64,000 nt of DNA from Clostridiales bacterium (GCA_017551625.1 JAFZLF010000050.1:85271-149270), one strand, 5' to 3'. Shown: positions 17,516 through 27,096, numbered from the stretch's first letter. Numbers and translations: made by a program. The notes: generated by a model from the letters alone, not told the origin.

Positions 17516-20299
17516 TTAATGGATCCCTTCGTCTTCCCAGTTCTCGGGATCGAAGATATTCTGATTCTTCAGACTGAACCAGATGCCCTTGGAGAAGGTG
17601 TTGCCGTTATTCGTCGTGATCGTCCAGTCGGGCGAGTACATGACGTGGAGTTTGTCTTCATACTTGGCATCACTAGTGATGGGATTACCTGTGGCCGGAT
17701 TCACGGGATCTTCGATCAGATCCGCAAAGGCCAGTACAGGTGTGTCCGCATTGGTCATAAAAGTGTAGTCGGTAGAAAAGCCGGTGCTTCCGAAGTCCTT
17801 TACCATAAGAAGGGCGTTATAGGCCAGCATGTCTTCACAACTTACGGCGACAAGATCCATATAGTCATGACCGAGCACCATCTCTTCCATATGCTCCAGG
17901 TAGTAGCCGTGATCGGATACGATGATGATCCTCGTGTTGTCATAGACGCCTTCCTCGCGTAAATAATCCAGCCACTTTCCGACTTCACGAAGAGCAGCCA
18001 TATTGCTCTGGTAGTGCGCATATTGATAATCCGTAGACATCGCGATGGTCTTCCCATCGGTGGTGAAACGGTCCTGATGAGCCGCATCGTACTCACGGTT
18101 ATCGATATCCATGGCAGGTATATATTCGGGTTCCTTAAGCATGGCTACATTGTGCGTGGTGCAGTTATCCACCATAAGGAAGGTGTTCTCGGATCCGGAA
18201 CTGATATCCGTCGTGTCGCGAAGAGCCTGAAGGAACGAATATGCATACATAAACTCGGCACTATACCCGGAAGCTTCGCTCGGACCAAAGAGATACTGTG
18301 TCTGATAGACGGAGTCCGTATTCCAGTTCGGGTCATGGTACCTCCCGCTGTCATAGAGCGCTTCCTGCGCTGGAAGCGGCATGATACGAGTAAAAGCATA
18401 GCAGAAGAAGTTGCGGGTCCATATGTGCTCCTGGCGCTCGTGATTCTGTATCGGATCCCAGTACTGCCCGTACTGCGTAAGGTAGGCATCGATGTCGGGG
18501 TGATCGTCATAGATCGAAAGATCCGGAGGAGAAGAATAGCCTGCGTACGGCGGGTCACAGACAGTGACATCGTATCCGGCCTCATCGAAGAGGACCGGCA
18601 TGACACGGATAGCCTCATTATGTTTCTGCCCGATCGTCAGATCACTTCTGGCGTTTAAGTTCATCGGCTGGTATTCGTACCCGCCGAAGAGAGCCGGTGT
18701 GGCGATGTTCGTGGAACCACCGAAGGCAAGACAGTTCGGATACCATGTAAAACCGTCGAACTGTGCCTCCAGAGAGGGATCTTCGTTAAAGAGATAAGGG
18801 ATATAGCAGCTGATCGCCCGGTCGAGCATGAGCACGACTACATTCTTTCCATCCCGGCTTAAGGTGAAGGATGCTTTTCTACCGCTTTCTTTTTCCAGGA
18901 TCCGCTTGACCGGAGGCATCGCCTTCGAGATCTTGACGATGTTATAGATCCCGAGGAAAGAGGTGCCGCAGCAGAGGATCAGGAGTGCGAACGGAAGAAT
19001 CGAAGCGCGCTTCTTCCACAGAAGAACGATAAGACCAACCAGGAGGGGGAGGAAAAGGAGGTCCAGTAGCATCTCGAGATTCGGGAGGACCAGTCCTCCG
19101 GCTACGGAAAGCCCGGTGTCCAGATAGGTCAGATGCCGCCCGGAGAGATAATAATTCAGGATCGAACAGATCGCGATCGAGCACATCACGATCGAGAAGA
19201 CGCGTCGTGCACGGAGAGAAGACAGATAGTAAAAAAGTCCGCACCAGATGACGAAGATGCCCAGTGATAGCGAGAAGGAGAGAATGACATAGTTGACGGG
19301 GGATCTGTACGAAGTGAAGATGACAAATTCGGATGGCGAAGAAGATACAACAGAAGAAGGAATAAGAAGACCGGTAAGGACGGCCAGGAAAAGACTCGAG
19401 AAGAAGAAGATCCGGCCAGAGAGTGGTTCTGAAGAGGGGGCTTCTTTATGGGGGACTTTGCTTTTCCCGATTCTGAAGTGAAGCGAACAAGACACGATGA
19501 TCGGGATGAGAGAAAAGACCAGGAGAATCAGGAAATTCTTGCGGCTCCCATCAAAGATGAGCAGTGTGTAGACCAGCATGAAAGCACTCATGGCAATAAG
19601 GAGAAGACGAAGGATCGACTTTGGGTTTTCCGATGCCTTGACGATATTCTTGATGAGAGAAAAGACCTGATTCAGCGTCCAGTAGAAGACAAGTCCGGAG
19701 GGAGACCGGTAGAGAAGAACGAGGAAGACGAGTGAGATGGCATACATGCGGAGCTTGTCTTTCGTCGACAGATCCTTGGCATAGATCTTGCTCGAAAGAA
19801 TGTTGATGAGTGTCATCAGGATCGGAAGGAGATTGATGGATAGACTGGCGACCGTAAGAAGACCGTCCGGACTTCCGAGATCCTTCAGAGGACCGAGGCT
19901 GGCTCCGTTTAGTGTCTCAAAATGCGACAGGAAGTGATAGACGGCGATGAAAAACGGGATCTCCAGCAGGACGGCAAAGGAACTTCTCAAGGCGGATAAA
20001 GGGGAGTAGTGATTCTGTCTGTAGTACGTCTGCAGGATCATGAAACGCTTGTCGCCCTTGAACGTCTTCTTCAGATGCGCGATCCCCGGCGCAAGTTTCG
20101 CCTCGATATCGTGCTGTTCCTTCTGGATAAGATCGGCTCGGTTATAGAAGGGGAGCAGGAGCAGATTGATCAGGAGACTCAGCGGCAGGATCGAAAGACC
20201 GGCGTTTCCTATGATCCCGTAAGCAAAACTGTAGATCGTCTCGAATATCAGTTCAAGAGGGGATATCAGTAACTGATACAATAACTGCGCAAAGGACAT
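17516..20299 (-). CDS. YidC/Oxa1-like insertase domain fused to sulfatase/LtaS-like domain
   Basis: 927 residues. Residues 1-230 look like a YidC/Oxa1 insertase core: LSILPLSLLINLLLLPFYNRADLIQ, a charged cytoplasmic hairpin, LEIPFFIAVYHFLSHFE and SGLVFYWTLNQVFSLIKNIV. About seven further membrane spans follow (240-470). From about 485 there is an alkaline-phosphatase-superfamily domain, with NVVVLMLDRA (metal ligand), GGSTNIATPALFGG (region of the nucleophile) and IIIVSDHGYYLEHM near 795 (the DHG metal site). Sulfatase-like domains on membrane stems build or decorate glycerol-phosphate polymers in LtaS and MdoB. It lies two bases after a CDP-glycerol glycerophosphotransferase gene. The joining of an insertase fold to a polymerase-like domain is unusual. 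Confidence 0.8.
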   Translation of the reverse strand: MSFAQLLYQLLISPLELIFETIYSFAYGIIGNAGLSILPLSLLINLLLLPFYNRADLIQKEQHDIEAKLAPGIAHLKKTFKGDKRFMILQTYYRQNHYSPLSALRSSFAVLLEIPFFIAVYHFLSHFETLNGASLGPLKDLGSPDGLLTVASLSINLLPILMTLINILSSKIYAKDLSTKDKLRMYAISLVFLVLLYRSPSGLVFYWTLNQVFSLIKNIVKASENPKSILRLLLIAMSAFMLVYTLLIFDGSRKNFLILLVFSLIPIIVSCSLHFRIGKSKVPHKEAPSSEPLSGRIFFFSSLFLAVLTGLLIPSSVVSSSPSEFVIFTSYRSPVNYVILSFSLSLGIFVIWCGLFYYLSSLRARRVFSIVMCSIAICSILNYYLSGRHLTYLDTGLSVAGGLVLPNLEMLLDLLFLPLLVGLIVLLWKKRASILPFALLILCCGTSFLGIYNIVKISKAMPPVKRILEKESGRKASFTLSRDGKNVVVLMLDRAISCYIPYLFNEDPSLEAQFDGFTWYPNCLAFGGSTNIATPALFGGYEYQPMNLNARSDLTIGQKHNEAIRVMPVLFDEAGYDVTVCDPPYAGYSSPPDLSIYDDHPDIDAYLTQYGQYWDPIQNHERQEHIWTRNFFCYAFTRIMPLPAQEALYDSGRYHDPNWNTDSVYQTQYLFGPSEASGYSAEFMYAYSFLQALRDTTDISSGSENTFLMVDNCTTHNVAMLKEPEYIPAMDIDNREYDAAHQDRFTTDGKTIAMSTDYQYAHYQSNMAALREVGKWLDYLREEGVYDNTRIIIVSDHGYYLEHMEEMVLGHDYMDLVAVSCEDMLAYNALLMVKDFGSTGFSTDYTFMTNADTPVLAFADLIEDPVNPATGNPITSDAKYEDKLHVMYSPDWTITTNNGNTFSKGIWFSLKNQNIFDPENWEDEGIH

Positions 20300-20301
20300 A
20301 A

Positions 20302-21558
20302 CTACTCTCCCGCCTGCTCCTCGGTTTTCTCCGATTCGGTCAGTTGCTGATACTTAGAAAGAAGATAATCGACGACCCTCTTCGATCCTTCTTCCGGATA
20401 CAGCCAGACTTCCTTACAGATCCGTCTTCGGTTCTCGGCGTACTGCGTATCCTCGATGACGGAATCGATCAGGCTCTTGATATTCCTGACGTTATCCTCG
20501 GTGAGGATAGCGCCCATCTGCGGGATATACTCGAGCTTCCATGTCGGTGTATCGAGCCACCACACGTCGTACTTAGATTTATCGAAGTCCTGCAGGGCAC
20601 AGATGACCGGTTTATCGAAGAGAAAAGCAAACTCATAGATGACTCCGGAGAAGTCGGAGATCATGAGATCGGATCTCGCGAGGACCGGGTAGTTGTCGGT
20701 GTCTCTGTTCCATTCGAGTCGGTCGCTGTTTGGAAATTCATTCATCAGTTTCTCGACCATCTCTTTTTCGGACTGGAAGGTCTGCGGGTGCGGACGGATG
20801 ATGATGTGATACCCTGTGTCGAGAAGAGCGCGGATCGCCTCCTCGCCGAAACGGTTCAGGATCGAGTTCGAGCCCCAGGACGGCGCCAGAAGGATCGTCC
20901 TATCGTGGGGGGCGGCCGGAGGCATACTGCGCACTTTCTTCAGTTTCTCATCCATAAACGGGATGCCGACATAGGTCAGTTCTTTGGCCGGAAGATCACG
21001 GAGCTTCTCGAGTGCGCGGATATCCTCTTCCTGATGCTTGCAGTTAAGGAGGATCGCATCATAGTAGTCCATGCCGAATACTTCATACATCGGGAGACCG
21101 GCTTCCGGAGCATGCATGGTGTGCACATAGTACTTCACGTATTTCGATCGCTTCCACTGATAGACGTCGAGACCCGGTGTCGTAGACAGAAGGATCGTGG
21201 CATTTAGGAAATTCAGCTTGGCAAAAGCGCGGTTGCCTTCACCGATAAACTGCGCCTTGCAGTGCGGATACGGGTTCTCCAGAGCCGGATCATCTGAAGA
21301 TGCGGTCATGTATACCACGTCAAAACCGCGATTGTCCAGATCACGGACGATCGGCTCGAAAACCGGCCAATATCTCTTATCATCCGAGAAGATCACGAGC
21401 GGGATCTCACTTGCATCCATGGCCGTTTTCTTTCCACGGGAAATCAGGAAGCGGAGTTTCACGATGAGTCCCTTTAGGAAATAGATCAGAACTCCGAATA
21501 GTCCGATCACAATAGCAAAGAGCATGCTCCCCGTACCGGGGTCGATGTACAATCTCAT
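20302..21558 (-). CDS. CDP-glycerol glycerophosphotransferase family protein
   Basis: 418 residues. An N-terminal membrane anchor (about 8-32) is followed by a GT-B-like catalytic domain. It is expected to transfer glycerol-phosphate (or another polyol-phosphate) from a CDP donor onto a teichoic-acid-like or glycan acceptor at the inner face of the membrane. Family motifs are YYVHTMHAPEAG, ILLAPSWGSNSILNRFG, IIIRPHPQTF and SDLMISDFSGVIYEFAFLF. The TagB/TagF pocket uses such His and SDxSG residues. It sits between a penicillin-binding protein gene and the YidC-sulfatase fusion with gaps of 30 and 2 bases, so the three form one envelope operon. Confidence 0.9.
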   Translation of the reverse strand: MRLYIDPGTGSMLFAIVIGLFGVLIYFLKGLIVKLRFLISRGKKTAMDASEIPLVIFSDDKRYWPVFEPIVRDLDNRGFDVVYMTASSDDPALENPYPHCKAQFIGEGNRAFAKLNFLNATILLSTTPGLDVYQWKRSKYVKYYVHTMHAPEAGLPMYEVFGMDYYDAILLNCKHQEEDIRALEKLRDLPAKELTYVGIPFMDEKLKKVRSMPPAAPHDRTILLAPSWGSNSILNRFGEEAIRALLDTGYHIIIRPHPQTFQSEKEMVEKLMNEFPNSDRLEWNRDTDNYPVLARSDLMISDFSGVIYEFAFLFDKPVICALQDFDKSKYDVWWLDTPTWKLEYIPQMGAILTEDNVRNIKSLIDSVIEDTQYAENRRRICKEVWLYPEEGSKRVVDYLLSKYQQLTESEKTEEQAGE

Positions 21559-21588
21559 TCTTTTCTCCTCATGCTTTAGTCGTACTGA

Positions 21589-24042
21589 TCAGCCGTCTGC
21601 CATATCACTGTCGGGATTGGCCATCGGATCCGGAGTCGGCTCAGGGGTCGGCGTCGGCGAGACGTGGAAGGAGCAATCACGATTCGGTGTCAGGTAACTG
21701 TCTTCGATAAAGTAGTCGCTCGTAGCAGCATCGGCCTCACGGCAGTACTGTGTAGCCTTAAGTCCGGAGGAAGTGCAGACTTCCATACGGATGACATTGT
21801 CCGGCTTTTCGAATTCCGCCCCCGGACAATTCGTGTGGATCCGCTGCATGACGTAATTCCATATATACTGAGCATTGTTTCTGTCGCCCTTCGGGATCTC
21901 CGTCGTACGCAGACGGTTATCGTAGCCGTACCAGACTGCGGCCGCATAGTAAGGAGTATACCCGCAGAACCACTTATCGACATTATCGTCGGTGGTACCG
22001 GTCTTACCGGCGACGGCGATATTCTCGCCGTCGGCATTCGTGATATGCTCGACTTTCCCTCGCGCGGTACCACTATCGATAACGTCCTCGAGGATATCGG
22101 ACATCAAGAAGGAGGTATCTTCGCGGTAAACACGGTGAGAATCGGCCACGTGCTCCAGAACGACGTTCCCGTCGCTATCGAGTACTTTGGTATAGGCATA
22201 GGGCTCGGTATAGATACCGCCGGTTGCAAAAGTATTGTACGCGGCGGCCATCTCCAGCGGGGACATGCCGACGTTAAAGCCTCCGATTGCAGTTGATGGG
22301 TACTGCTCGGTAAGACGGTCGATACCGACCTCGTTCAGAAACCACAGCGCCATCTCCGCACCGACGTCGTTCCAGACCATGACGGCGATGGTGTTTCGCG
22401 ACGAGGCGATCGCACGGCGGATGGTCATCGGTCCGTTGTATCCGTTATCCGAGTTCTTCGGCCATACTTTATCCGGGTTAGAAGGATCGAGGTGGGACTC
22501 CTTATCTTCGTAAATCATGGAAGGCGTGATGAGCCGGAGTTCCATCGCTGGACCATAGTCGATCAATGGCTTGATGGACGATCCGGGCTGGCGGTGAGCA
22601 TCGACAGCGCGGTTCGTTCCCAGATTCACCGTTTTCTCACCATAGCCACCCTGCATACCGGCGATCGCGCCGGTCTTGACGTTGATGACGACCATGCCTC
22701 CCTGTGGTTTTTCCGGATAGTCCTCGAGTGCTTCCGGATCTGTCTGGAAGAGAGACTGGGTCTTAAAGGCCTCGTCCATGACGGCCTGCACGTACGGTTC
22801 CATGGTGGTGTAGATGTGATATCCGCGGTTATAGACGGTCGTCGCAGCGAGAGATCGGCTGATATTCCTCTCGCGCTGGATATCGGAAATCACCTCGGAG
22901 ACTGCGTACTCGACGAAATATGAGTTGATCGCTGTCGCAGAGGAAGTGGTCTTCGTCTTAAAGATCAGCTCTGTGTTCAGAGCGTTGTCATACTCTTCCT
23001 GGGTGATGTCGCCAAGCTCGTACATCTTACTGAGTACGATACGCATACGGCGCATGGCGTTTCTTCTGCCGGATTCGCGGAGCGGGTTATAGTAGGACGG
23101 GCTCTTCGGAAGACCAGCGAGAAAGGCACACTCAGCAAGGGAGAGCTCCTTAGCGTTCTTGCCGAAGTAATTCTGCGCGCCGGCCTCGATGCCGACGTAG
23201 TTATTGCCCATCGGCGCGAGGTTGATGTAGAGCTGCATGATTTCGTCTTTGCTGAGCTGCTGCTCGAGCGTCATGGCTGAGAACCATTCTTGGACTTTAC
23301 GCTGGGTTGAACGCTGGTCCTGACCGGTGATGAGCTTGACGGTCTGCTGTGTGATCGTCGAACCACCGTGAGATGCAGTACCTCCATTGAAAAGCGCGGA
23401 AAGGATCGCACTTCCGATACGCTGGACATCGATACCGGAGTGCTCGAGGAAACGCTCATCTTCGATGGCCATGATGGCCTCGTCGATGTAGGTGTCCTTC
23501 ACATCGGTATAGGCGACATAGATACGGTCGACGTTCTCACTGCCGGTAAGCTTGGCGATGACTGTGCCGTTGCTGTCATAGACGAAAGAAGTCTCGACTG
23601 AATCGGTCATAGAGATATCCGCGATCGAAAGAGGTGTAGTTGTGGAGATATAGCCGATCAGCATACCGCCGCCAAAACCTCCGACCAGAAATCCGAGACA
23701 TAGGAGAATGACCAGAGCGGTCTTCACGATATCCATGACCGCTCCCAGAACTTCGAGATACCAGTGACGGTTGTGTGCCGCACGGGTTGGCTTACCGCGC
23801 AGGCGTGAGCGGAGTTCATCGGCCAGTGCAGAGTTCTCCGGAGGACAGGGCACGGTAGAGCGTTTCTGTCCGGCAGCGGCCGCCGCTCTTGCCCGGTCGC
23901 GGTCATAGATCTGGTCACGTGTGTAGCCGGAACCGGCTGCAGCAGTACGTGTCGGAGCGCGCGGCGTGGTCGCATCCTGATTTCTATTGTTCGAGCCGGA
24001 CGGACGAGGGGAACCCTTGCCGTTCGGAGTATGATCAGACAT
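21589..24042 (-). CDS. Class A penicillin-binding protein (PBP1A family)
   Basis: 817 residues. A long disordered basic and Pro/Arg-rich N-terminal tail (1-100) precedes one membrane span (about 110-135). The GT51 glycosyltransferase follows, with EDERFLEHSGID, GGSTITQQTVK and RKVQEWFSA. Then comes the transpeptidase with active-site serine in PGSSIKP near 487, SRN near 535 and KTGTTD near 677. The C-terminus is a Pro/Thr-rich tail. It polymerises and crosslinks peptidoglycan outside the membrane. It is first in the minus-strand envelope operon and divergent from rlmD. Confidence 0.95.
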   Translation of the reverse strand: MSDHTPNGKGSPRPSGSNNRNQDATTPRAPTRTAAAGSGYTRDQIYDRDRARAAAAAGQKRSTVPCPPENSALADELRSRLRGKPTRAAHNRHWYLEVLGAVMDIVKTALVILLCLGFLVGGFGGGMLIGYISTTTPLSIADISMTDSVETSFVYDSNGTVIAKLTGSENVDRIYVAYTDVKDTYIDEAIMAIEDERFLEHSGIDVQRIGSAILSALFNGGTASHGGSTITQQTVKLITGQDQRSTQRKVQEWFSAMTLEQQLSKDEIMQLYINLAPMGNNYVGIEAGAQNYFGKNAKELSLAECAFLAGLPKSPSYYNPLRESGRRNAMRRMRIVLSKMYELGDITQEEYDNALNTELIFKTKTTSSATAINSYFVEYAVSEVISDIQRERNISRSLAATTVYNRGYHIYTTMEPYVQAVMDEAFKTQSLFQTDPEALEDYPEKPQGGMVVINVKTGAIAGMQGGYGEKTVNLGTNRAVDAHRQPGSSIKPLIDYGPAMELRLITPSMIYEDKESHLDPSNPDKVWPKNSDNGYNGPMTIRRAIASSRNTIAVMVWNDVGAEMALWFLNEVGIDRLTEQYPSTAIGGFNVGMSPLEMAAAYNTFATGGIYTEPYAYTKVLDSDGNVVLEHVADSHRVYREDTSFLMSDILEDVIDSGTARGKVEHITNADGENIAVAGKTGTTDDNVDKWFCGYTPYYAAAVWYGYDNRLRTTEIPKGDRNNAQYIWNYVMQRIHTNCPGAEFEKPDNVIRMEVCTSSGLKATQYCREADAATSDYFIEDSYLTPNRDCSFHVSPTPTPEPTPDPMANPDSDMADG

Positions 24043-24120
24043 AACGTACCTTCTTAATGCAGGTCATTTGTAGGGGATTTCCATAAAAATCCACACTAAT
24101 AATACCAGTATTCCCTATAA

Positions 24121-24150
24121 TTGGAAAGAGAAGAGCAAGTGCGCTATAAT
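24121..24150 (+). promoter_or_regulatory. Promoter of rlmD
   Basis: TTGGAA (24121-24126), an 18-base spacer and TATAAT (24145-24150). It shows that an in-frame TTG at 24121 cannot be the start codon, because it lies in the -35 element. Confidence 0.65.
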
Positions 24151-24180
24151 AGGAATATACATTTTCAGGGGAGTTCGGGA

Positions 24181-25878
24181 ATGGGTATCTTCGATAGCAA
24201 TAAGGTGTTAAAAGCCCGCTGTGTGGGCATTTCCAACGAAGGTTACGGGGTCGCGAGAATTGAAGAAACTGGTGCTTCCGAAGACGGAATGAAGGTCTTC
24301 GTCGAGGATATGCTCCCCGGGGAGAAAGGTCGGGTCCGCCTAACACGCACAGAGAAGAATGTGACTTATGCCGTGAAACTTAAGACCACCGCCTCTTCCG
24401 AACACCGTGTCGAGCCCATCTGTCCTGAATTCCTGCGCTGTGGCGGCTGTCAACTCCTGCATGCAGACTATACCTGCCAACTCCGTATGAAAGAGAATCT
24501 GGTACGTTCCTGTCTCATACGACTCGGTCATTTTCCGGAAAAAGAGATACGCGACTGTATGGAGCCGATCGTCGGCGCCCAGGATATGTACTATTACCGC
24601 AATCAGATGCAGTATCCAGTCGAGTACAACAGAGAGAAACGGTGTGTAAACATCGGCCTCTTTGAGAGAAATACGCACAACCTTATCGAACACGAGAAGT
24701 GCTATCTGGCTGATCCTGCTGCGGAGATCGTCCGTGGTGTCGCGCAGATCTTCTTCTCGGATCTCTCCCGTATCGATGCAGCACGGGCTCTCCGTCAGGT
24801 CGTCGTACGCTCCGGAACGATGTCCAAAGAACTGATGGTCATCTTCGTCATACGGAAACAGGTACCGATCGATGGCGATGCTTTTGCCGAGGCATGCGAC
24901 GACGCCCTGAAAAAAGCCGGAAACGGTATGCGTATGGTCAGTATCTGGACGGAGGAACGTCCTTCCGCGATGAAATGGAAAAACAGTAAGGGCCTGTGGA
25001 CGAATATCTGGGGCGAGACCACGATCCGGGAATTCCTCAGTAACCGCGTATTCCGCATCTCGCCCGATTCCTTCTTCCAGGTCAACACCAAGCAGGCGGT
25101 CGTCCTTTACAACAAGATCAAGGAATATCTGCGTCTCGACGGAGTTCTTCCGAGGATGCTCCTCGATCTTTATTGCGGTACGGGAACGATCGGCATCTAC
25201 TGTTCAGACGCCTGCCACCACATGTACGGGATCGAATCGGTCGAGTCGGCTGTCATCGACGCAAGAAACAACGCCCGTACCAACTTTATTGAGGATACCG
25301 AGTTCTTCTGCAGCAAGGCCGAGGACTTCGATTTCGGCGCCATGATGCCCGATGCGGTGATCATCGACCCGCCGAGAAAGGGCTGTGACGAGAAACTCCT
25401 CGGAAAACTCCTCCAGCTCGCGCCTTCGCGCATCATCTACGTGTCCTGTAATCCCGCCACATTGGCGCGCGACCTCGAGCGCTTCTTCCATCTGCAGGAA
25501 CAGAGCGATGTGAAGTACGGCATCAAGAAGATCTGCCCGGTCGATATGTTCCCTCAGACCTCGCATTGCGAGACGGTTGTCTTGCTTTCCAAGGGAAATA
25601 TGTCAACAAAGCATGTCCGAGTTGAGTTTAATCTTGAAGAAATGGATATGTCCGATTTTAAAACCGGTGCTACTTATGAAGAAATCGCGGAATGGGTGCA
25701 GAAAAACTATGGATTGCATGTGTCGAATCTGAACATCGCACAAACAAAGAGGAAATGCGGAATCACTGAACGAGAGAATTATAATCTTCCCAAGTCGAAA
25801 GACGCAAGACAACCGGGAACAACTAAGGAAAAAGAGGATGCGATAATCGCGGCCTTTAAGCATTTTCACATGATTTAA
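24181..25878 (+). CDS. rlmD: 23S rRNA (uracil-C5)-methyltransferase RlmD with element-encoded C-terminal tail
   Basis: 565 residues from ATG 24181, behind CAGGGGAG. It methylates a 23S rRNA uridine (U1939 in E. coli numbering). An N-terminal TRAM-like part is followed by iron-sulfur cysteines (CPEFLRCGGCQLLH), the SAM motif DLYCGTGTIGIY, IDPPRKGC and the catalytic-Cys motif YVSCNPATLARDL. Core homology ends near residue 466 at SHCETV. From there 99 residues (VLLSKG, then MSTKHVRVEFNLEEMDMS, and so on) are encoded by AT-richer DNA inside the integrated element. The native end is probably LLLSRV, now found at the end of the recombinase gene at 37251-37271, so an uninterrupted RlmD would be about 472 residues. 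An internal ATG at 25600 behind AAGGGA could let the tail be made alone. Confidence 0.9.
   Translation: MGIFDSNKVLKARCVGISNEGYGVARIEETGASEDGMKVFVEDMLPGEKGRVRLTRTEKNVTYAVKLKTTASSEHRVEPICPEFLRCGGCQLLHADYTCQLRMKENLVRSCLIRLGHFPEKEIRDCMEPIVGAQDMYYYRNQMQYPVEYNREKRCVNIGLFERNTHNLIEHEKCYLADPAAEIVRGVAQIFFSDLSRIDAARALRQVVVRSGTMSKELMVIFVIRKQVPIDGDAFAEACDDALKKAGNGMRMVSIWTEERPSAMKWKNSKGLWTNIWGETTIREFLSNRVFRISPDSFFQVNTKQAVVLYNKIKEYLRLDGVLPRMLLDLYCGTGTIGIYCSDACHHMYGIESVESAVIDARNNARTNFIEDTEFFCSKAEDFDFGAMMPDAVIIDPPRKGCDEKLLGKLLQLAPSRIIYVSCNPATLARDLERFFHLQEQSDVKYGIKKICPVDMFPQTSHCETVVLLSKGNMSTKHVRVEFNLEEMDMSDFKTGATYEEIAEWVQKNYGLHVSNLNIAQTKRKCGITERENYNLPKSKDARQPGTTKEKEDAIIAAFKHFHMI
25569..25578 (+). other. Left attachment site (attL core)
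   Basis: CGAGACGGTT, identical to 37241-37250, in the codons for the C-E-T-V run near the end of the RlmD core. Both copies sit in the same reading frame. The switch from GC-rich to AT-rich coding begins immediately after it. Confidence 0.8.
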
Positions 25879-25981
25879 TAGTTCTTATATAGATTTAATC
25901 TCTTGCATTCTGTGGAATGGATATCCAACCTGTTGCCCCCAATATAGGGGCAGACTCTCTTTCCGCGACTTTCGGAGCGGC

Positions 25982-26011
25982 TTGAAACCGTAAAAGAAAG
26001 AAATGTATAAT
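25982..26011 (+). promoter_or_regulatory. Promoter of the first XRE regulator
   Basis: TTGAAA (25982-25987), 18 bases, TATAAT (26006-26011), ending 32 bases before the start codon. Upstream in the same gap, TGCCCC/GGGGCA (25934-25939 with 25947-25952) forms a hairpin that may end the rlmD transcript. Confidence 0.65.
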
Positions 26012-26043
26012 TCTTCCAAGGACTATACGAAAAGGTGGCAAGC

Positions 26044-26472
26044 ATGGACAAAAAAGTCAACTTGGGAGAACAGATTCGGAAATACCGTAAGCAGAAAAGG
26101 TATTCTCAGGAAAACCTAGCGGATTTACTGGGCAAGAAGCGTTATACGGTAGATGCCTGGGAAAGAAACAGAAGCACACCTGACGAAGCGATGATGATAA
26201 AGATTGCAGATGTTTTGGGTATCCAAGTTGATGATCTTTATGGAAGACAGTCCTTTGAGGATAAACAGACATTAGAAAGCCTGAATGAGATTTCAGATCA
26301 GGCAGATGGTATTACCAGAAGAGCAAAGAGCTTCCAGATCGATTTCAAAACACCTGAAGATGTCAAGCGGTATTACAGAAAACGGATAGCTATTACCATA
26401 GGCATATTTGGTCTGATTATTCTCGCCATCTTTATCATCTGGCCGATACTTGGCCAGATCGAAGTACAATAA
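26044..26472 (+). CDS. XRE-family regulator with C-terminal membrane anchor
   Basis: 142 residues from ATG 26044, behind AAAAGGTGG; a GTG three codons upstream is less likely. Residues about 7-60 form a helix-turn-helix of the XRE type (LGEQIRKYRKQKRYSQENLADLLG, split by the recognition motif TVDAWERNRSTP). A linker and one strong membrane span (about 112-136) follow, ending in a very short tail. The DNA-binding domain is therefore held at the inner face of the membrane, a layout used by one-component regulators that sense an exported or membrane signal. It is the first gene of the element cargo and is followed 32 bases later by a second regulator of the same design. Confidence 0.85.
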   Translation: MDKKVNLGEQIRKYRKQKRYSQENLADLLGKKRYTVDAWERNRSTPDEAMMIKIADVLGIQVDDLYGRQSFEDKQTLESLNEISDQADGITRRAKSFQIDFKTPEDVKRYYRKRIAITIGIFGLIILAIFIIWPILGQIEVQ

Positions 26473-26504
26473 GAGAGGACAAGGATGAATCCGGAGAATC
26501 AAAT

Positions 26505-27059
26505 ATGGTGGATAAACAAAGAATTGCAGAAAACATAGTCAAGTATAGAAACCTGCGGAGCATGACGCAGGACGAACTTGCAAAAAAAGCGGGAGTGGCA
26601 CGGACAAGTCTTTCGAGTTGGGAATGCGGAGACGGCACTCCTACGCCTCTAAGTATGAGAAAAATGGCTGATGCGTTGGGCATTAGAGTAGAAGAATTAA
26701 CTTCCGATAAAGAACCACTGGAGCAGGAAGAAGAAAAAAGAAAAGAAAACAGGAGAATATCTCTGGAAGAAACTGTCGAAAAAGTGAGAACTGCTGCTGA
26801 CGCCGTATCGCAGGCAGAAGAGATTTTACTAAAGAACAAAAGGATAGAAGCAGAGATAGAACGATTGACAAAACATTATAAGAAAGTGATGCGTATAACT
26901 GTCATAGTTGGCACACTTCTGGTCCTTTTGGTTTTCGTATGGAAAATCCATAGAACCTATTACATCAGTGATTGGGACTCTGTGGTAACAGACGTAGTAT
27001 TTGAGACTTGGGATGGATATCCACCGGATTATACTGGTCCTACAGAGCCGGAATCTTGA
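26505..27059 (+). CDS. Second XRE-family regulator with coiled coil and membrane span
   Basis: 184 residues. An XRE helix-turn-helix (about 5-62; MTQDELAKKAGVARTSLSSW) is followed by a Lys/Glu-rich coiled coil (about 65-130), one membrane span (about 131-150) and a 35-residue outer tail containing Trp, Tyr and Pro. The tail could be the sensing part. It probably shares a transcript with the preceding regulator. Five bases after its stop lies a perfect 13-bp inverted repeat that recurs, with changes, before two later genes, so one of the two XRE proteins is a natural candidate for binding it. That pairing is inferred. Confidence 0.85.
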   Translation: MVDKQRIAENIVKYRNLRSMTQDELAKKAGVARTSLSSWECGDGTPTPLSMRKMADALGIRVEELTSDKEPLEQEEEKRKENRRISLEETVEKVRTAADAVSQAEEILLKNKRIEAEIERLTKHYKKVMRITVIVGTLLVLLVFVWKIHRTYYISDWDSVVTDVVFETWDGYPPDYTGPTEPES

Positions 27060-27066
27060 TGATTGT

Positions 27067-27096
27067 ACAATTTGCGTAATTCTTTACGCAAATTGT
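27067..27096 (+). promoter_or_regulatory. Operator-like palindrome, copy 1 (perfect)
   Basis: ACAATTTGCGTAA (27067-27079) and TTACGCAAATTGT (27084-27096) are exact inverted copies with a 4-base loop, followed by CGTG. A -10-like TATATC starts about 40 bases further on (27137). It lies upstream of the 195-residue secreted protein gene. Confidence 0.65.

Noticed and set aside
24121..24180. Upstream TTG as the start of rlmD
   Set aside because: The TTG lies in the -35 box of the promoter and would not be transcribed; ATG 24181 has a proper ribosome binding site.
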